Shown here in pieces: positions 56,126-64,000 of a stretch of 64,000 bases of DNA; position 1 is the first letter of the stretch; every line of letters starts with the position of its first letter. The position numbers and the translations under genes were made by a program. Under the pieces are notes generated by a model that saw only the letters and a list, made by a program, of their open reading frames with translations, had not been told where the DNA came from and did not search any database. Origin of the DNA: Granulicatella elegans ATCC 700633 (GTDB taxonomy: Bacteria > Bacillota > Bacilli > Lactobacillales > Aerococcaceae); NCBI RefSeq assembly GCF_000162475.2, contig NZ_KI391971.1:1446911-1510910 (forward strand), read 5' to 3'.

Positions 56126-56956
56126 CTATTGAGGTGTTGTTGTATTTACCGTTTCTGTTGCTTCATTCGTCAATACAGTACCTCTAATTGCATCTACTCG
56201 ACGAACGAGAGTTTGTCCATCTACTTGTTTAAATTCTACATACCAAGCAGGTGAATAAATGGATAAATCTTTTACCGTTAGAGATTTATAATAGGATAAT
56301 CGAACAACCGAAACTGTTGAACGAGTCGGAATTCTCCCTGCTAAATATAATACTTCCATTGCTTTTTGAGACGTAATTAAAGTACGATTACTTCCTAATA
56401 CTTCTACATTTCCTGCGAAAGTTTGTTCATAACTGATAACTTGATTATTCGCATTTAATGTAAAAATAATTTGACTACTTCCATCCATGACTGGAATTTG
56501 ATTGGCACGTTGCGCATAAATGACTTTACGTGTAGTCGGATTATAATTAAACCATCTATATTGATTTCCATTAATAATAGAACCACTCTCTACATAAGTT
56601 GTTAATTCTGCAAAATTTTCGATTGTAGCTGTAGTATTAGCATCTAATGTCAATTGAATTGGTGCTAATAATTGTGAAGAAATAACTCCTTTATCATATG
56701 TAGCAACTTGACTAGGTAAGGTAGGCACTAAATGTTCGATATTCGTTGGACTAATTTGAATAATAGGAAGTGACTCTACTGTTGTATTTACTCCTGTCAC
56801 TGTTATGCCATCCGTTCTCATTTGTTCCATAACATTAATACTTGTATTTAAAGGGCTTTTCACTTCTTTTTTCATTTGCCAAAAAGTTCCAAACAAAAAG
56901 ATATCTAGGAAGAGAAAACTGATAATTAATACTAAAGTTGATCGTCTAAAATCCAT
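56126..56956 (-). CDS. yycI: WalI (YycI), regulator of WalK
   Basis: The 276-residue protein has one N-terminal membrane anchor (LVLIISFLFLDIFLFGTFW) and an extracellular YycI/YycH-type domain. With YycH it forms a membrane complex that modulates WalK. It overlaps yycH by 11 bp. Sequence conservation is low, and the position in the cluster supports the call. Confidence 0.9.
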   Translation of the reverse strand: MDFRRSTLVLIISFLFLDIFLFGTFWQMKKEVKSPLNTSINVMEQMRTDGITVTGVNTTVESLPIIQISPTNIEHLVPTLPSQVATYDKGVISSQLLAPIQLTLDANTTATIENFAELTTYVESGSIINGNQYRWFNYNPTTRKVIYAQRANQIPVMDGSSQIIFTLNANNQVISYEQTFAGNVEVLGSNRTLITSQKAMEVLYLAGRIPTRSTVSVVRLSYYKSLTVKDLSIYSPAWYVEFKQVDGQTLVRRVDAIRGTVLTNEATETVNTTTPQ

Positions 56957-58280
56957 CGTTATCTCCTCCTTGATCCAATGTTGGTAAGAAAACTTCTTCT
57001 AGAGTTTTCCATTTATGGTCTATTTTAATAAACCAATTTGGGACAAACTCAACAATTTGGTTACTTTCACGGCTTAATTGCCAAGCATATCCTAAACGAA
57101 TATCTTCTAATGTATCTAATGCAATTCCTTTTCCTAAAATTTGATCCATTAAGTCTTTTCCACTCATTAAATCAATCGATTCATTTTTAGAAGGAATTGG
57201 TGTTTCCGCAATCAGAGAAGAAACACGCATTTTTTCAATTCCTGATGCTGTAATAATAAATTGAGATAATCCTTCTTTTGCATTTGAAAGAATTGGATAA
57301 GTTCCTACATAACGCATATACTCTACAATTTTTCGATCACTATCAAAATCTGAGAAACTCATTCCTAATTTCCATCCACCTAGTTTCTTCATCTGAGCAA
57401 AAGATTGTTGCAAATGAACGGTTGGAGTTAAATGTTCCTCATCCACACGATTTTGATAATAGGAAATAACATTTGTTGTTCGATCCATTTTTAATTGGGA
57501 TAAATTATCATTGTATATAATAGATTGTCCATCACTTCTATTTCTTAATTCTGAAGGATTAGCAAATAACTGAGTAATATAAAAACTCATTGGAATTTGT
57601 TCCATCAGATACGTTTGTTTTTCTAATGATAGATTATTCACTTCAATGAAAATCTGTTTATTTTTTAAAATATAAGATTCCACCACATGAAATTTTGTAT
57701 CATCATAATATTTGGATAACTCTGATTGAATATCTTGGTCTGTTTTAGCTTGGAATACTTGCTTTGTATAATCGTTAATAAAGTAAACATTTTTTGAATC
57801 ATCATGACGATAAATTATTCGACTAAATGTTTCTTGTTTGTATTCTTCAGGTACATCATTAAAATATCTTGTCATTACCCCAAATGTCACTGGAGCATCA
57901 AATAATAATTGACCATAGGAATCTCTTAATACTAATTGTTCATATGCTTCTTGACTTAATACTTCTTTTTTTGAAATATCTTTATATTTACCAACTAAAT
58001 CTTCATTAACAGATGCAATGATTGTAGAATCACTCGTCATTTTTCCTTTATTCTCATGAGAAATAATAAAGCGAGTTGGTCTAAAAACATCTTCCAATGA
58101 ATAAGAAACTCTTGTTTGAGTACTAGCATCTTGGTTGGTTGAAGCTACATTTCTTGTAAATCCATTTGGAGAGAAAATTTCTACAGGACGGAATACAACC
58201 GCCATCGTTAATACTAAACTAATAATACTTAATAGTATTAAAATAAATACTAAATATCTTAAACGAATTTTCATTCCCAT
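56946..58280 (-). CDS. yycH: WalH (YycH), regulator of WalK
   Basis: The 444-residue protein has one N-terminal membrane helix (YLVFILILLSIISLVLTMAVV) and a large extracellular part of the YycH family. It overlaps walK by 10 bp and yycI by 11 bp, so the chain is translationally coupled. Confidence 0.92.
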   Translation of the reverse strand: MGMKIRLRYLVFILILLSIISLVLTMAVVFRPVEIFSPNGFTRNVASTNQDASTQTRVSYSLEDVFRPTRFIISHENKGKMTSDSTIIASVNEDLVGKYKDISKKEVLSQEAYEQLVLRDSYGQLLFDAPVTFGVMTRYFNDVPEEYKQETFSRIIYRHDDSKNVYFINDYTKQVFQAKTDQDIQSELSKYYDDTKFHVVESYILKNKQIFIEVNNLSLEKQTYLMEQIPMSFYITQLFANPSELRNRSDGQSIIYNDNLSQLKMDRTTNVISYYQNRVDEEHLTPTVHLQQSFAQMKKLGGWKLGMSFSDFDSDRKIVEYMRYVGTYPILSNAKEGLSQFIITASGIEKMRVSSLIAETPIPSKNESIDLMSGKDLMDQILGKGIALDTLEDIRLGYAWQLSRESNQIVEFVPNWFIKIDHKWKTLEEVFLPTLDQGGDNDGF

Positions 58281-60121
58281 TCACCGTCCTCTTCAAATGG
58301 AATATATGGTAAGGAAACAAAGAAAGTTGAACCTTTGTTTTCAATACTATTCACCCAGATTTTTCCACCATGTAATTGGACTACTTCTTGCGCAATCGCT
58401 AATCCAAGACCACTACCTCCCATTGCACGAGAACGTGCCTTATCTACACGATAGAATCGATCGAATAAATGAGGAATATCTTTTCGGGCAATTCCTAAGC
58501 CTTCATCACTCACACTTACAATAATATCCGTATGAGTTTCCATTAAACGAACAATAATTCTTCCCCCATCTGGAGAATACTTAATCGCATTATTAATAAT
58601 ATTATCTAATACTTGCGTAATCTTATCTTGGTCTAATTCGACCCATAAGTCACGCTGGGTAATATCTGTTAAAATACGATAATTCTTTTCTCGATATGGT
58701 TCAGACTGCAACACCATCTCAAAACGATTAACAATATGAAGCACTAGTTCATTCATATTTATAAATTCTTTTTCCAAACCTAGACGATTTTGATCCATAC
58801 GAGATAAATTCAGTAAGTCCGTAATCATTCGCATCATACGATCAGTTTCAGTTTCAATGACTTTTAAAAATCCTGGGGCAATTTCTTTATTTTCCCAAGC
58901 TCCATCTACTAATGCTTCCGTATAACTCTTAATACTTGTTAATGGCGTACGTAATTCATGGGATACATTGGATACGAAATTTCTACGCTCTCTATCAATC
59001 TTTTGTTGCTCGGTAACGTCTGTTAAAACGCAAACTAATCCACTAATAAATCCTGATTCACGTTGAATAACAGAAAACTCACATTGAATAATTGAGTCTT
59101 CTCCATCTTCTTCTAAATGAATTAATCTTTCTTGTTGCGTTTCTAATAACTCTCTAAAAGTTACTTTTTCATCTAAAGGTAAAATAGATAATAATGGAAT
59201 TCCTATTACTTTTTCAGATTTTAAATTTAAAATATCTAAAGCCGCCGTATTCATAATCACAATACGACCACGTCTATCTGTTGCAATAACTCCATCACTC
59301 ATATGACGTAAAACACTATCTAAACGTTGTCGTTCCGATTCTGTACTTTCTTGAGCTTCCTTAATTTTAAAAGATAAATCATTAATGGCTTGCCCTAATT
59401 GACCAATCTCATCATCACTATAAATTTTTACTTCACCAGTATAATTTCCTTCAGCAATTTTTTCTGTTTGCTTTTTCATTTCAGCAATCGGTTTTGTAAT
59501 TCCCTGAGAAATTAAGAAAGTAATAATAATCACTAAAATAATCGCAATTAAAGATGAACTAACGAAAATAACCCCGATATCTTTTACTTGAGTGTATCTC
59601 GACTCGATATTGGTTGTGACAGAAATAATACCGATAGGATTTCCTGAATTCCCACTAGTTGAGGAAATTGGAGAGACTATTTTCCAATAACGACTATCAT
59701 GTTCTGTAAAATTATAAGCATACACGGTATTTGTTAATAATACTTGTTGCGCATCTGCTTCTGTCGTTCGAGTTCCTACAACCGATTTTTGAGACTGATT
59801 CGTCGTCCCTAAAATATATCCTTGAGAATCTAATACTCGAGCCTCTACAATACTACTTCCTGTCGGATAATCTTGAAGTATTTTAGAAATTTCCGCTATT
59901 TTCACTTCATCCTTATCATCTTTTGACACTATCGGTTGAATACTATTTTTTAAAAATCCAACTTGTAATTGAATTTGTTCTTGGAAGTTTGAAATCATCT
60001 GTGTTTCTAATTGACGAAGAAAGTTTGCAACAATCAATTGCAACGAAATCATCAGCATAAAAATAAATAACACAGGGATTTTAAATTGAATGGAACGAAA
60101 GAATCGTTTCACTTTTTGCAT
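58271..60121 (-). CDS. walK: WalK (VicK/YycG) sensor histidine kinase
   Basis: This 616-residue kinase starts with membrane helix 1 (about 14-32). An extracellular PDC-like domain (35-185), helix 2 (186-206) and HAMP follow, then a PAS domain (about 265-375). The H-box is NVSHELRTPLTSIKSY, with N-box NNAIKYSPDGG and G-boxes DEGLGIAR and GGSGLGLAIAQ. The two-helix form with a full extracellular domain is the Bacillus/Enterococcus type, not the one-helix streptococcal type. It controls wall hydrolases with WalR. Confidence 0.96.
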   Translation of the reverse strand: MQKVKRFFRSIQFKIPVLFIFMLMISLQLIVANFLRQLETQMISNFQEQIQLQVGFLKNSIQPIVSKDDKDEVKIAEISKILQDYPTGSSIVEARVLDSQGYILGTTNQSQKSVVGTRTTEADAQQVLLTNTVYAYNFTEHDSRYWKIVSPISSTSGNSGNPIGIISVTTNIESRYTQVKDIGVIFVSSSLIAIILVIIITFLISQGITKPIAEMKKQTEKIAEGNYTGEVKIYSDDEIGQLGQAINDLSFKIKEAQESTESERQRLDSVLRHMSDGVIATDRRGRIVIMNTAALDILNLKSEKVIGIPLLSILPLDEKVTFRELLETQQERLIHLEEDGEDSIIQCEFSVIQRESGFISGLVCVLTDVTEQQKIDRERRNFVSNVSHELRTPLTSIKSYTEALVDGAWENKEIAPGFLKVIETETDRMMRMITDLLNLSRMDQNRLGLEKEFINMNELVLHIVNRFEMVLQSEPYREKNYRILTDITQRDLWVELDQDKITQVLDNIINNAIKYSPDGGRIIVRLMETHTDIIVSVSDEGLGIARKDIPHLFDRFYRVDKARSRAMGGSGLGLAIAQEVVQLHGGKIWVNSIENKGSTFFVSLPYIPFEEDGEWE

Positions 60122-60195
60122 GTTTTTTCTCCTTTATTAAAAATAAATGCGCCTTTCTTCCCAGAATATTTCTCGGTAAAGAAAAGCGCATCTTT

Positions 60196-60912
60196 CTAAG
60201 CTTCTTTTTCTTGTTCTGGAGTTTTAATATAGTAGCCTACTCCACGTCTTGTCATAATCCATGTAGGATGACTCGGTGTATCTTCAATTTTTTCACGTAA
60301 ACGTCTAACTGTTACGTCTACTGTACGAACATCTCCAAAGTAATCATATCCCCAAACCGTTTGTAATAAGTGTTCTCTCGTAATGACTTGACCAATATGT
60401 TTTGCTAAATAGTGAAGTAACTCAAATTCACGATGTGTTAATTCAATTTCTTCGCCTCGTTTAGATACTACATAGGCATCTTCATGAATAATCAAGCTTC
60501 CTAATACAATTTCGTTTGCTGATTTTTCTTCATCCGGTTCAGTTGGTGAAATATGTTGACGACGTAAATTAGCTTTCACACGAGCAATTAATTCTCGATT
60601 TGAAAATGGTTTAGTTACGTAGTCATCAGCTCCTAATTCTAGTCCTAAAACTTTATCAATTTCAGAATCTTTTGCGGTTACCATAATAATCGGAACATTA
60701 CTTGTTTTACGAATTTCTCGGCAAACTTCTAATCCTTCAATTTTTGGTAACATTAAATCTAAAATAACTAAATCAGGATTTTCTGCAGAAAAAACTGCTA
60801 AGCCTTCTTCACCGTCAAATGCGGTAACAACTTCAAAACCTTCTTTTGATAAACTAAATTTGACAATATCTGAGATTGGTTTCTCATCATCTACTACTAA
60901 AATCTTTTTCAT
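60196..60912 (-). CDS. walR: WalR (VicR/YycF) response regulator
   Basis: This 238-residue OmpR-type regulator has its phosphoacceptor Asp in [13 protein letters not shown] and Lys in [10 protein letters not shown]. The DNA-binding domain ([25 protein letters not shown]) is of the near-invariant WalR type. It binds TGTWAH repeats; one lies before pcsB at 2.4 kb. First gene of the wal cluster, 38 bp after purA, with AGGAG. Confidence 0.97.
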   Translation of the reverse strand: MKKILVVDDEKPISDIVKFSLSKEGFEVVTAFDGEEGLAVFSAENPDLVILDLMLPKIEGLEVCREIRKTSNVPIIMVTAKDSEIDKVLGLELGADDYVTKPFSNRELIARVKANLRRQHISPTEPDEEKSANEIVLGSLIIHEDAYVVSKRGEEIELTHREFELLHYLAKHIGQVITREHLLQTVWGYDYFGDVRTVDVTVRRLREKIEDTPSHPTWIMTRRGVGYYIKTPEQEKEA

Positions 60913-60950
60913 AACTAGCTCCTCTCTTGCGATTGAGCGCTTGGGAAATA

Positions 60951-62246
60951 TTATTTACTATCCCAAACATCTTCTAAAATGTTGGTTTGGTTTCTATCAG
61001 GACCTACTGAGAATGTTGAAATCTTCACTCCTACTAATTCTGAAACTCTACGAACATAGTTTTGTGCTTCAATTGGTAATTCATCCAATGTACGGCATCC
61101 TGTGATATCCTCCGTCCAACCAGGAAGTTCTTCATAAACTGGTTCACATTGTCCTAGTTCTACTAAACTTGCTGGATAATGACTAATTTCTTCTCCATTT
61201 GGTTTACGATAAGAAACACAAATTTTTACTGTTTCTAATCCAGTTAATACATCAATACTATTTAAGCATAAATTTGTAATACCAGATACACGTTTAGAGT
61301 GTCTCATCACAACACTATCAAACCATCCAACACGGCGTGGACGTCCTGTTGTTGTTCCATATTCACGACCAACTTCACGAATACGACTTCCAATTTCATC
61401 AAATAATTCTGTAGGGAATGGGCCATCTCCAACACGAGATGTATATGCTTTACAAACACCGACTACTTTTGTCACTTTTGAAGGGCCTACGCCACTACCA
61501 ATTGTCACTCCACCTGCTAATGGGTTAGAAGAAGTTACAAATGGATAAGTTCCTTGATCAATATCCAACATTACACCTTGTGCGCCTTCAAATAATACTC
61601 GTTTTCCATTATCTAAAGCATCATTTAATAATACAGAAGTATCGCAAACATATTGCTTAATTTGTTGACCATATTCATAATATTCTTCAAAAATTTCTTC
61701 AAAATTCATCGGATTTGCATCATATAATTTCGTAAATTGACGATTTTTGTCTTCTAAATTCAAACGTAAACGTTCTTCAAAAACTTCTCGATCTAATAAA
61801 TCTGCAATACGAATCCCTACACGAGCTGCTTTATCCATATAAGCAGGGCCAATTCCCTTAATCGTTGTACCGATTTTCTTGTCCCCTTTAGCTTCTTCTT
61901 GTAAACGGTCCAATTCAATATGATATGGCAAAATTACGTGCGCACGATCTGAAATTCTTAAATTATCAGTCGTAATATTTCGTTCATGTAAATAGGCTAA
62001 CTCTGTTACTAAAGATTTTGGATTAACCACAACCCCATTTCCAATAATACAAAGTTTTTCTGGTGAGAAAATTCCTGACGGAATTAAATGTAATTTATAA
62101 GTTTCTCCACCAAACTGAATCGTATGTCCAGCGTTATCGCCCCCTTGATAACGAGCTACATACTCTGCTTTTTCACTAAGGAAATCAGTAATTTTACCTT
62201 TTCCTTCGTCTCCCCATTGTGTACCTACTACTACTACTGATGACAT
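60951..62246 (-). CDS. purA: Adenylosuccinate synthetase
   Basis: The 431-residue enzyme joins IMP and aspartate using GTP. It has [34 protein letters not shown] and the C-terminal [12 protein letters not shown] and [11 protein letters not shown] segments. AGAGGTG precedes the ATG. It lies between dnaB and walR, a standard Firmicutes order. Confidence 0.97.
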   Translation of the reverse strand: MSSVVVVGTQWGDEGKGKITDFLSEKAEYVARYQGGDNAGHTIQFGGETYKLHLIPSGIFSPEKLCIIGNGVVVNPKSLVTELAYLHERNITTDNLRISDRAHVILPYHIELDRLQEEAKGDKKIGTTIKGIGPAYMDKAARVGIRIADLLDREVFEERLRLNLEDKNRQFTKLYDANPMNFEEIFEEYYEYGQQIKQYVCDTSVLLNDALDNGKRVLFEGAQGVMLDIDQGTYPFVTSSNPLAGGVTIGSGVGPSKVTKVVGVCKAYTSRVGDGPFPTELFDEIGSRIREVGREYGTTTGRPRRVGWFDSVVMRHSKRVSGITNLCLNSIDVLTGLETVKICVSYRKPNGEEISHYPASLVELGQCEPVYEELPGWTEDITGCRTLDELPIEAQNYVRRVSELVGVKISTFSVGPDRNQTNILEDVWDSK

Positions 62247-62272
62247 ATCCGCACCTCTTTAAATTATTTTTT

Positions 62273-63682
62273 CTACATTGGTGGCATTGAAGCTTCTAAA
62301 CTTTTCGATGCTATCGATGTAAATTTATTATATTCTTTAATAAACATTAATTCTACGGTTCCTCGTGGACCGCTACGGTTCTTTTCTATAATGACTTCAA
62401 TAATATTATTCGACTCTTGTTCTGGAACATTTCCATCTTCATCTGGTTCTTGTCGGTAATAATCCTCACGATATAAGAATGCTACAATATCCGCATCTTG
62501 CTCAATCGAACCTGATTCACGAATATCCGACATCACCGGACGCTTGTCTTGTCTTTGCTCTACTCCACGAGATAATTGAGATAAAGCAATGACTGGAACA
62601 CTTAATTCTTTAGCAAGTTTCTTTAAATTTCTTGAAATTTCTGAAACTTCTTGTTGACGACTTTCTCGTCCATTTCCTTCGATTAATTGTAAGTAATCAA
62701 TTACGATTAATCCTAAATTATTTCTCTCTTGTTTTAATCGTCTACATTTTGCACGAATTTCTGATACTCGAATCCCTGGAGTATCATCGATATAAATAGG
62801 AGCATTCGATAAAGTACCTGATGCTACAAAATAACTACGAAGTTCTTCTTCCGTTAAACGACCATTTCGCATATTACTTGCATCAATACTGCCTTCCGAA
62901 CATAACATCCGGTTTACAAGGGACTCGGCACTCATTTCTAAACTGAAAATTGCTACTGTTTCATTTGTTTTTGTCGCAACATTTTTAGCAATATTTAATA
63001 CAAACGCTGTTTTACCAACAGATGGACGTGCTGCTAAAATAATTAATTCATCTGAATGGAGTCCTGAAGTCATTCGATCTAAATCAATGTATCCTGTTGG
63101 AATCCCTGTAATTTCTCCCGTATTTTTCATACGCTCTTCAAGAGATAAATACGCTTCGTTCAAGACTTTTGTAATATCTACAAAACCTGCTCGATTTCTC
63201 TTTTCAGAAACTTCTAAAATACTTCGCTCAGCTCTATCCAACACTGCTGCTACTTCATCTGTTTCACCATATGCATCTGTTGCAATATCCGTAGAAGTTC
63301 GAATTAATTTTCGTAAAGTTGATTTTTCACTAACGATTTTAGAATAATATTCTACATTCGAAGCAGTCGGAACTTTTTCAGCTAATTCTAGTAAATAAAA
63401 TTGTCCTCCTGCATTTTCTAACTGTTTATTTTGATTTAAACGTTCTGCAACTGAAACAATATCAATGGGTGAAGAATCATTATTTAATTCCACCATCGCT
63501 TTAAAAATCACTTGGTGGTTTACTCGATAAAAATCTTCTGGCATTAAAAATTCCATTACAGATACAATTGAATCTGGATCTAATAAAATTGCTCCTAAAA
63601 CAGATTGTTCTGCATCTAAATTTTGCGGTGGAATTCTTCCTTCAAATTGTTCATCCACTTGTCCATTGACACCTTCTTTCAT
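62273..63682 (-). CDS. dnaB: Replicative DNA helicase DnaB
   Basis: This 469-residue hexameric helicase is the DnaC of Bacillus nomenclature. The N-terminal primase-interaction domain (PPQNLDAEQSVLGAILLD) is followed by the RecA-like ATPase: Walker A ARPSVGKTAF, Walker B LIVIDYLQLI and the KNRSGPRGT end. rplI, often upstream, is not seen; lysS stands there instead. GAAGG lies before the ATG. Confidence 0.96.
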   Translation of the reverse strand: MKEGVNGQVDEQFEGRIPPQNLDAEQSVLGAILLDPDSIVSVMEFLMPEDFYRVNHQVIFKAMVELNNDSSPIDIVSVAERLNQNKQLENAGGQFYLLELAEKVPTASNVEYYSKIVSEKSTLRKLIRTSTDIATDAYGETDEVAAVLDRAERSILEVSEKRNRAGFVDITKVLNEAYLSLEERMKNTGEITGIPTGYIDLDRMTSGLHSDELIILAARPSVGKTAFVLNIAKNVATKTNETVAIFSLEMSAESLVNRMLCSEGSIDASNMRNGRLTEEELRSYFVASGTLSNAPIYIDDTPGIRVSEIRAKCRRLKQERNNLGLIVIDYLQLIEGNGRESRQQEVSEISRNLKKLAKELSVPVIALSQLSRGVEQRQDKRPVMSDIRESGSIEQDADIVAFLYREDYYRQEPDEDGNVPEQESNNIIEVIIEKNRSGPRGTVELMFIKEYNKFTSIASKSLEASMPPM

Positions 63683-63750
63683 TCAATACATACGGTTTCA
63701 TTTTACCATAAATTCTACAAAAGAAACAGACAGAATCTTTCGTAGAACAG

Positions 63751-63786
63751 AAAAAATCCAAGACGGTTTCTCCATCTTGGATTTTC
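63751..63786 (-). terminator. Terminator of lysS
   Basis: AAAATCCAAGA-TGGAGAAACC-GTCTTGGATTTTTT on the minus strand, about 25 bp past the lysS stop. Confidence 0.85.
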
Positions 63787-63809
63787 TAAGAAGTGCCTTT
63801 TTCTAATAA

Positions 63810-64000
<191 letters not shown>

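Overview
The window looks like the chromosome of a low-GC, non-sporulating lactic acid bacterium (Lactobacillales). A Carnobacteriaceae/Granulicatella-type organism is my best guess, but the species cannot be fixed from the sequence. Pointers are a complete lower mevalonate pathway, a phosphoketolase, a WalRK-YycHI-WalJ-HtrA cluster, Gram-positive T-box and preQ1-I leaders, a YSIRK/LPXTG surface protein and a choline-binding-type repeat protein. Most genes lie on the minus strand.

Layout. 0-10 kb: partial queG; a secreted PcsB-like CHAP protein with a WalR box upstream; a complete IS3-family element; tyrS with a T-box leader; a cell-wall-binding repeat protein; phosphoketolase xfp; an EcsC protein. 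10.9-18.9 kb is accessory DNA. It holds a decayed rhuM gene split by a cassette (HTH protein, PLD nuclease-like protein, GNAT), another GNAT, and an island at the 3' end of guaA. That island carries a two-gene PD-(D/E)XK nuclease plus DEAH helicase module resembling Hachiman (HamA/HamB), a small unknown gene, a broken HTH gene and a DUF4177 gene. 18.9-32.5 kb: guaA, coaA, the operon mvk-mvaD-pmk-fni, two tandem copies of a hairpin-rich element, a YeiH-type transporter, the tatD-rnmV-rsmA chain, a metallo-hydrolase, queT under a preQ1 riboswitch, and an acyl-CoA dehydrogenase-like flavoprotein.

32.6-45 kb: a membrane GDPD; an SSURE-repeat adhesin followed by a SaeRS/TCS08-like two-component system, the whole module bracketed by a duplicated terminator; a TMEM175-like channel; serS with a T-box; a VOC gene with an in-frame stop; a nitroreductase with paired operators; a D,D-carboxypeptidase; a DUF924 protein. 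44.4-50.3 kb: a full lactate racemase locus (larE, larR divergent from larABCD) with palindromic operators. 50.3-53.1 kb: a beta-helix/double AAA+ gene split by one in-frame TAA. 53.2-53.8 kb: tRNA-Ser and a dense cluster of DnaA boxes resembling oriC. 53.8-64 kb: htrA, walJ, yycI, yycH, walK, walR, purA, dnaB and the 3' end of lysS.

Functional links: WalRK at 58-61 kb probably controls pcsB at 2 kb. QueG and QueT both serve queuosine supply. The lar genes build and use the nickel-pincer cofactor for lactate racemisation. The best candidates for new biology are the Hachiman-like island, the cassette inside rhuM, the tandem structured repeats near 26.1 kb, and the DnaA-box cluster, which has no dnaA beside it within the window.
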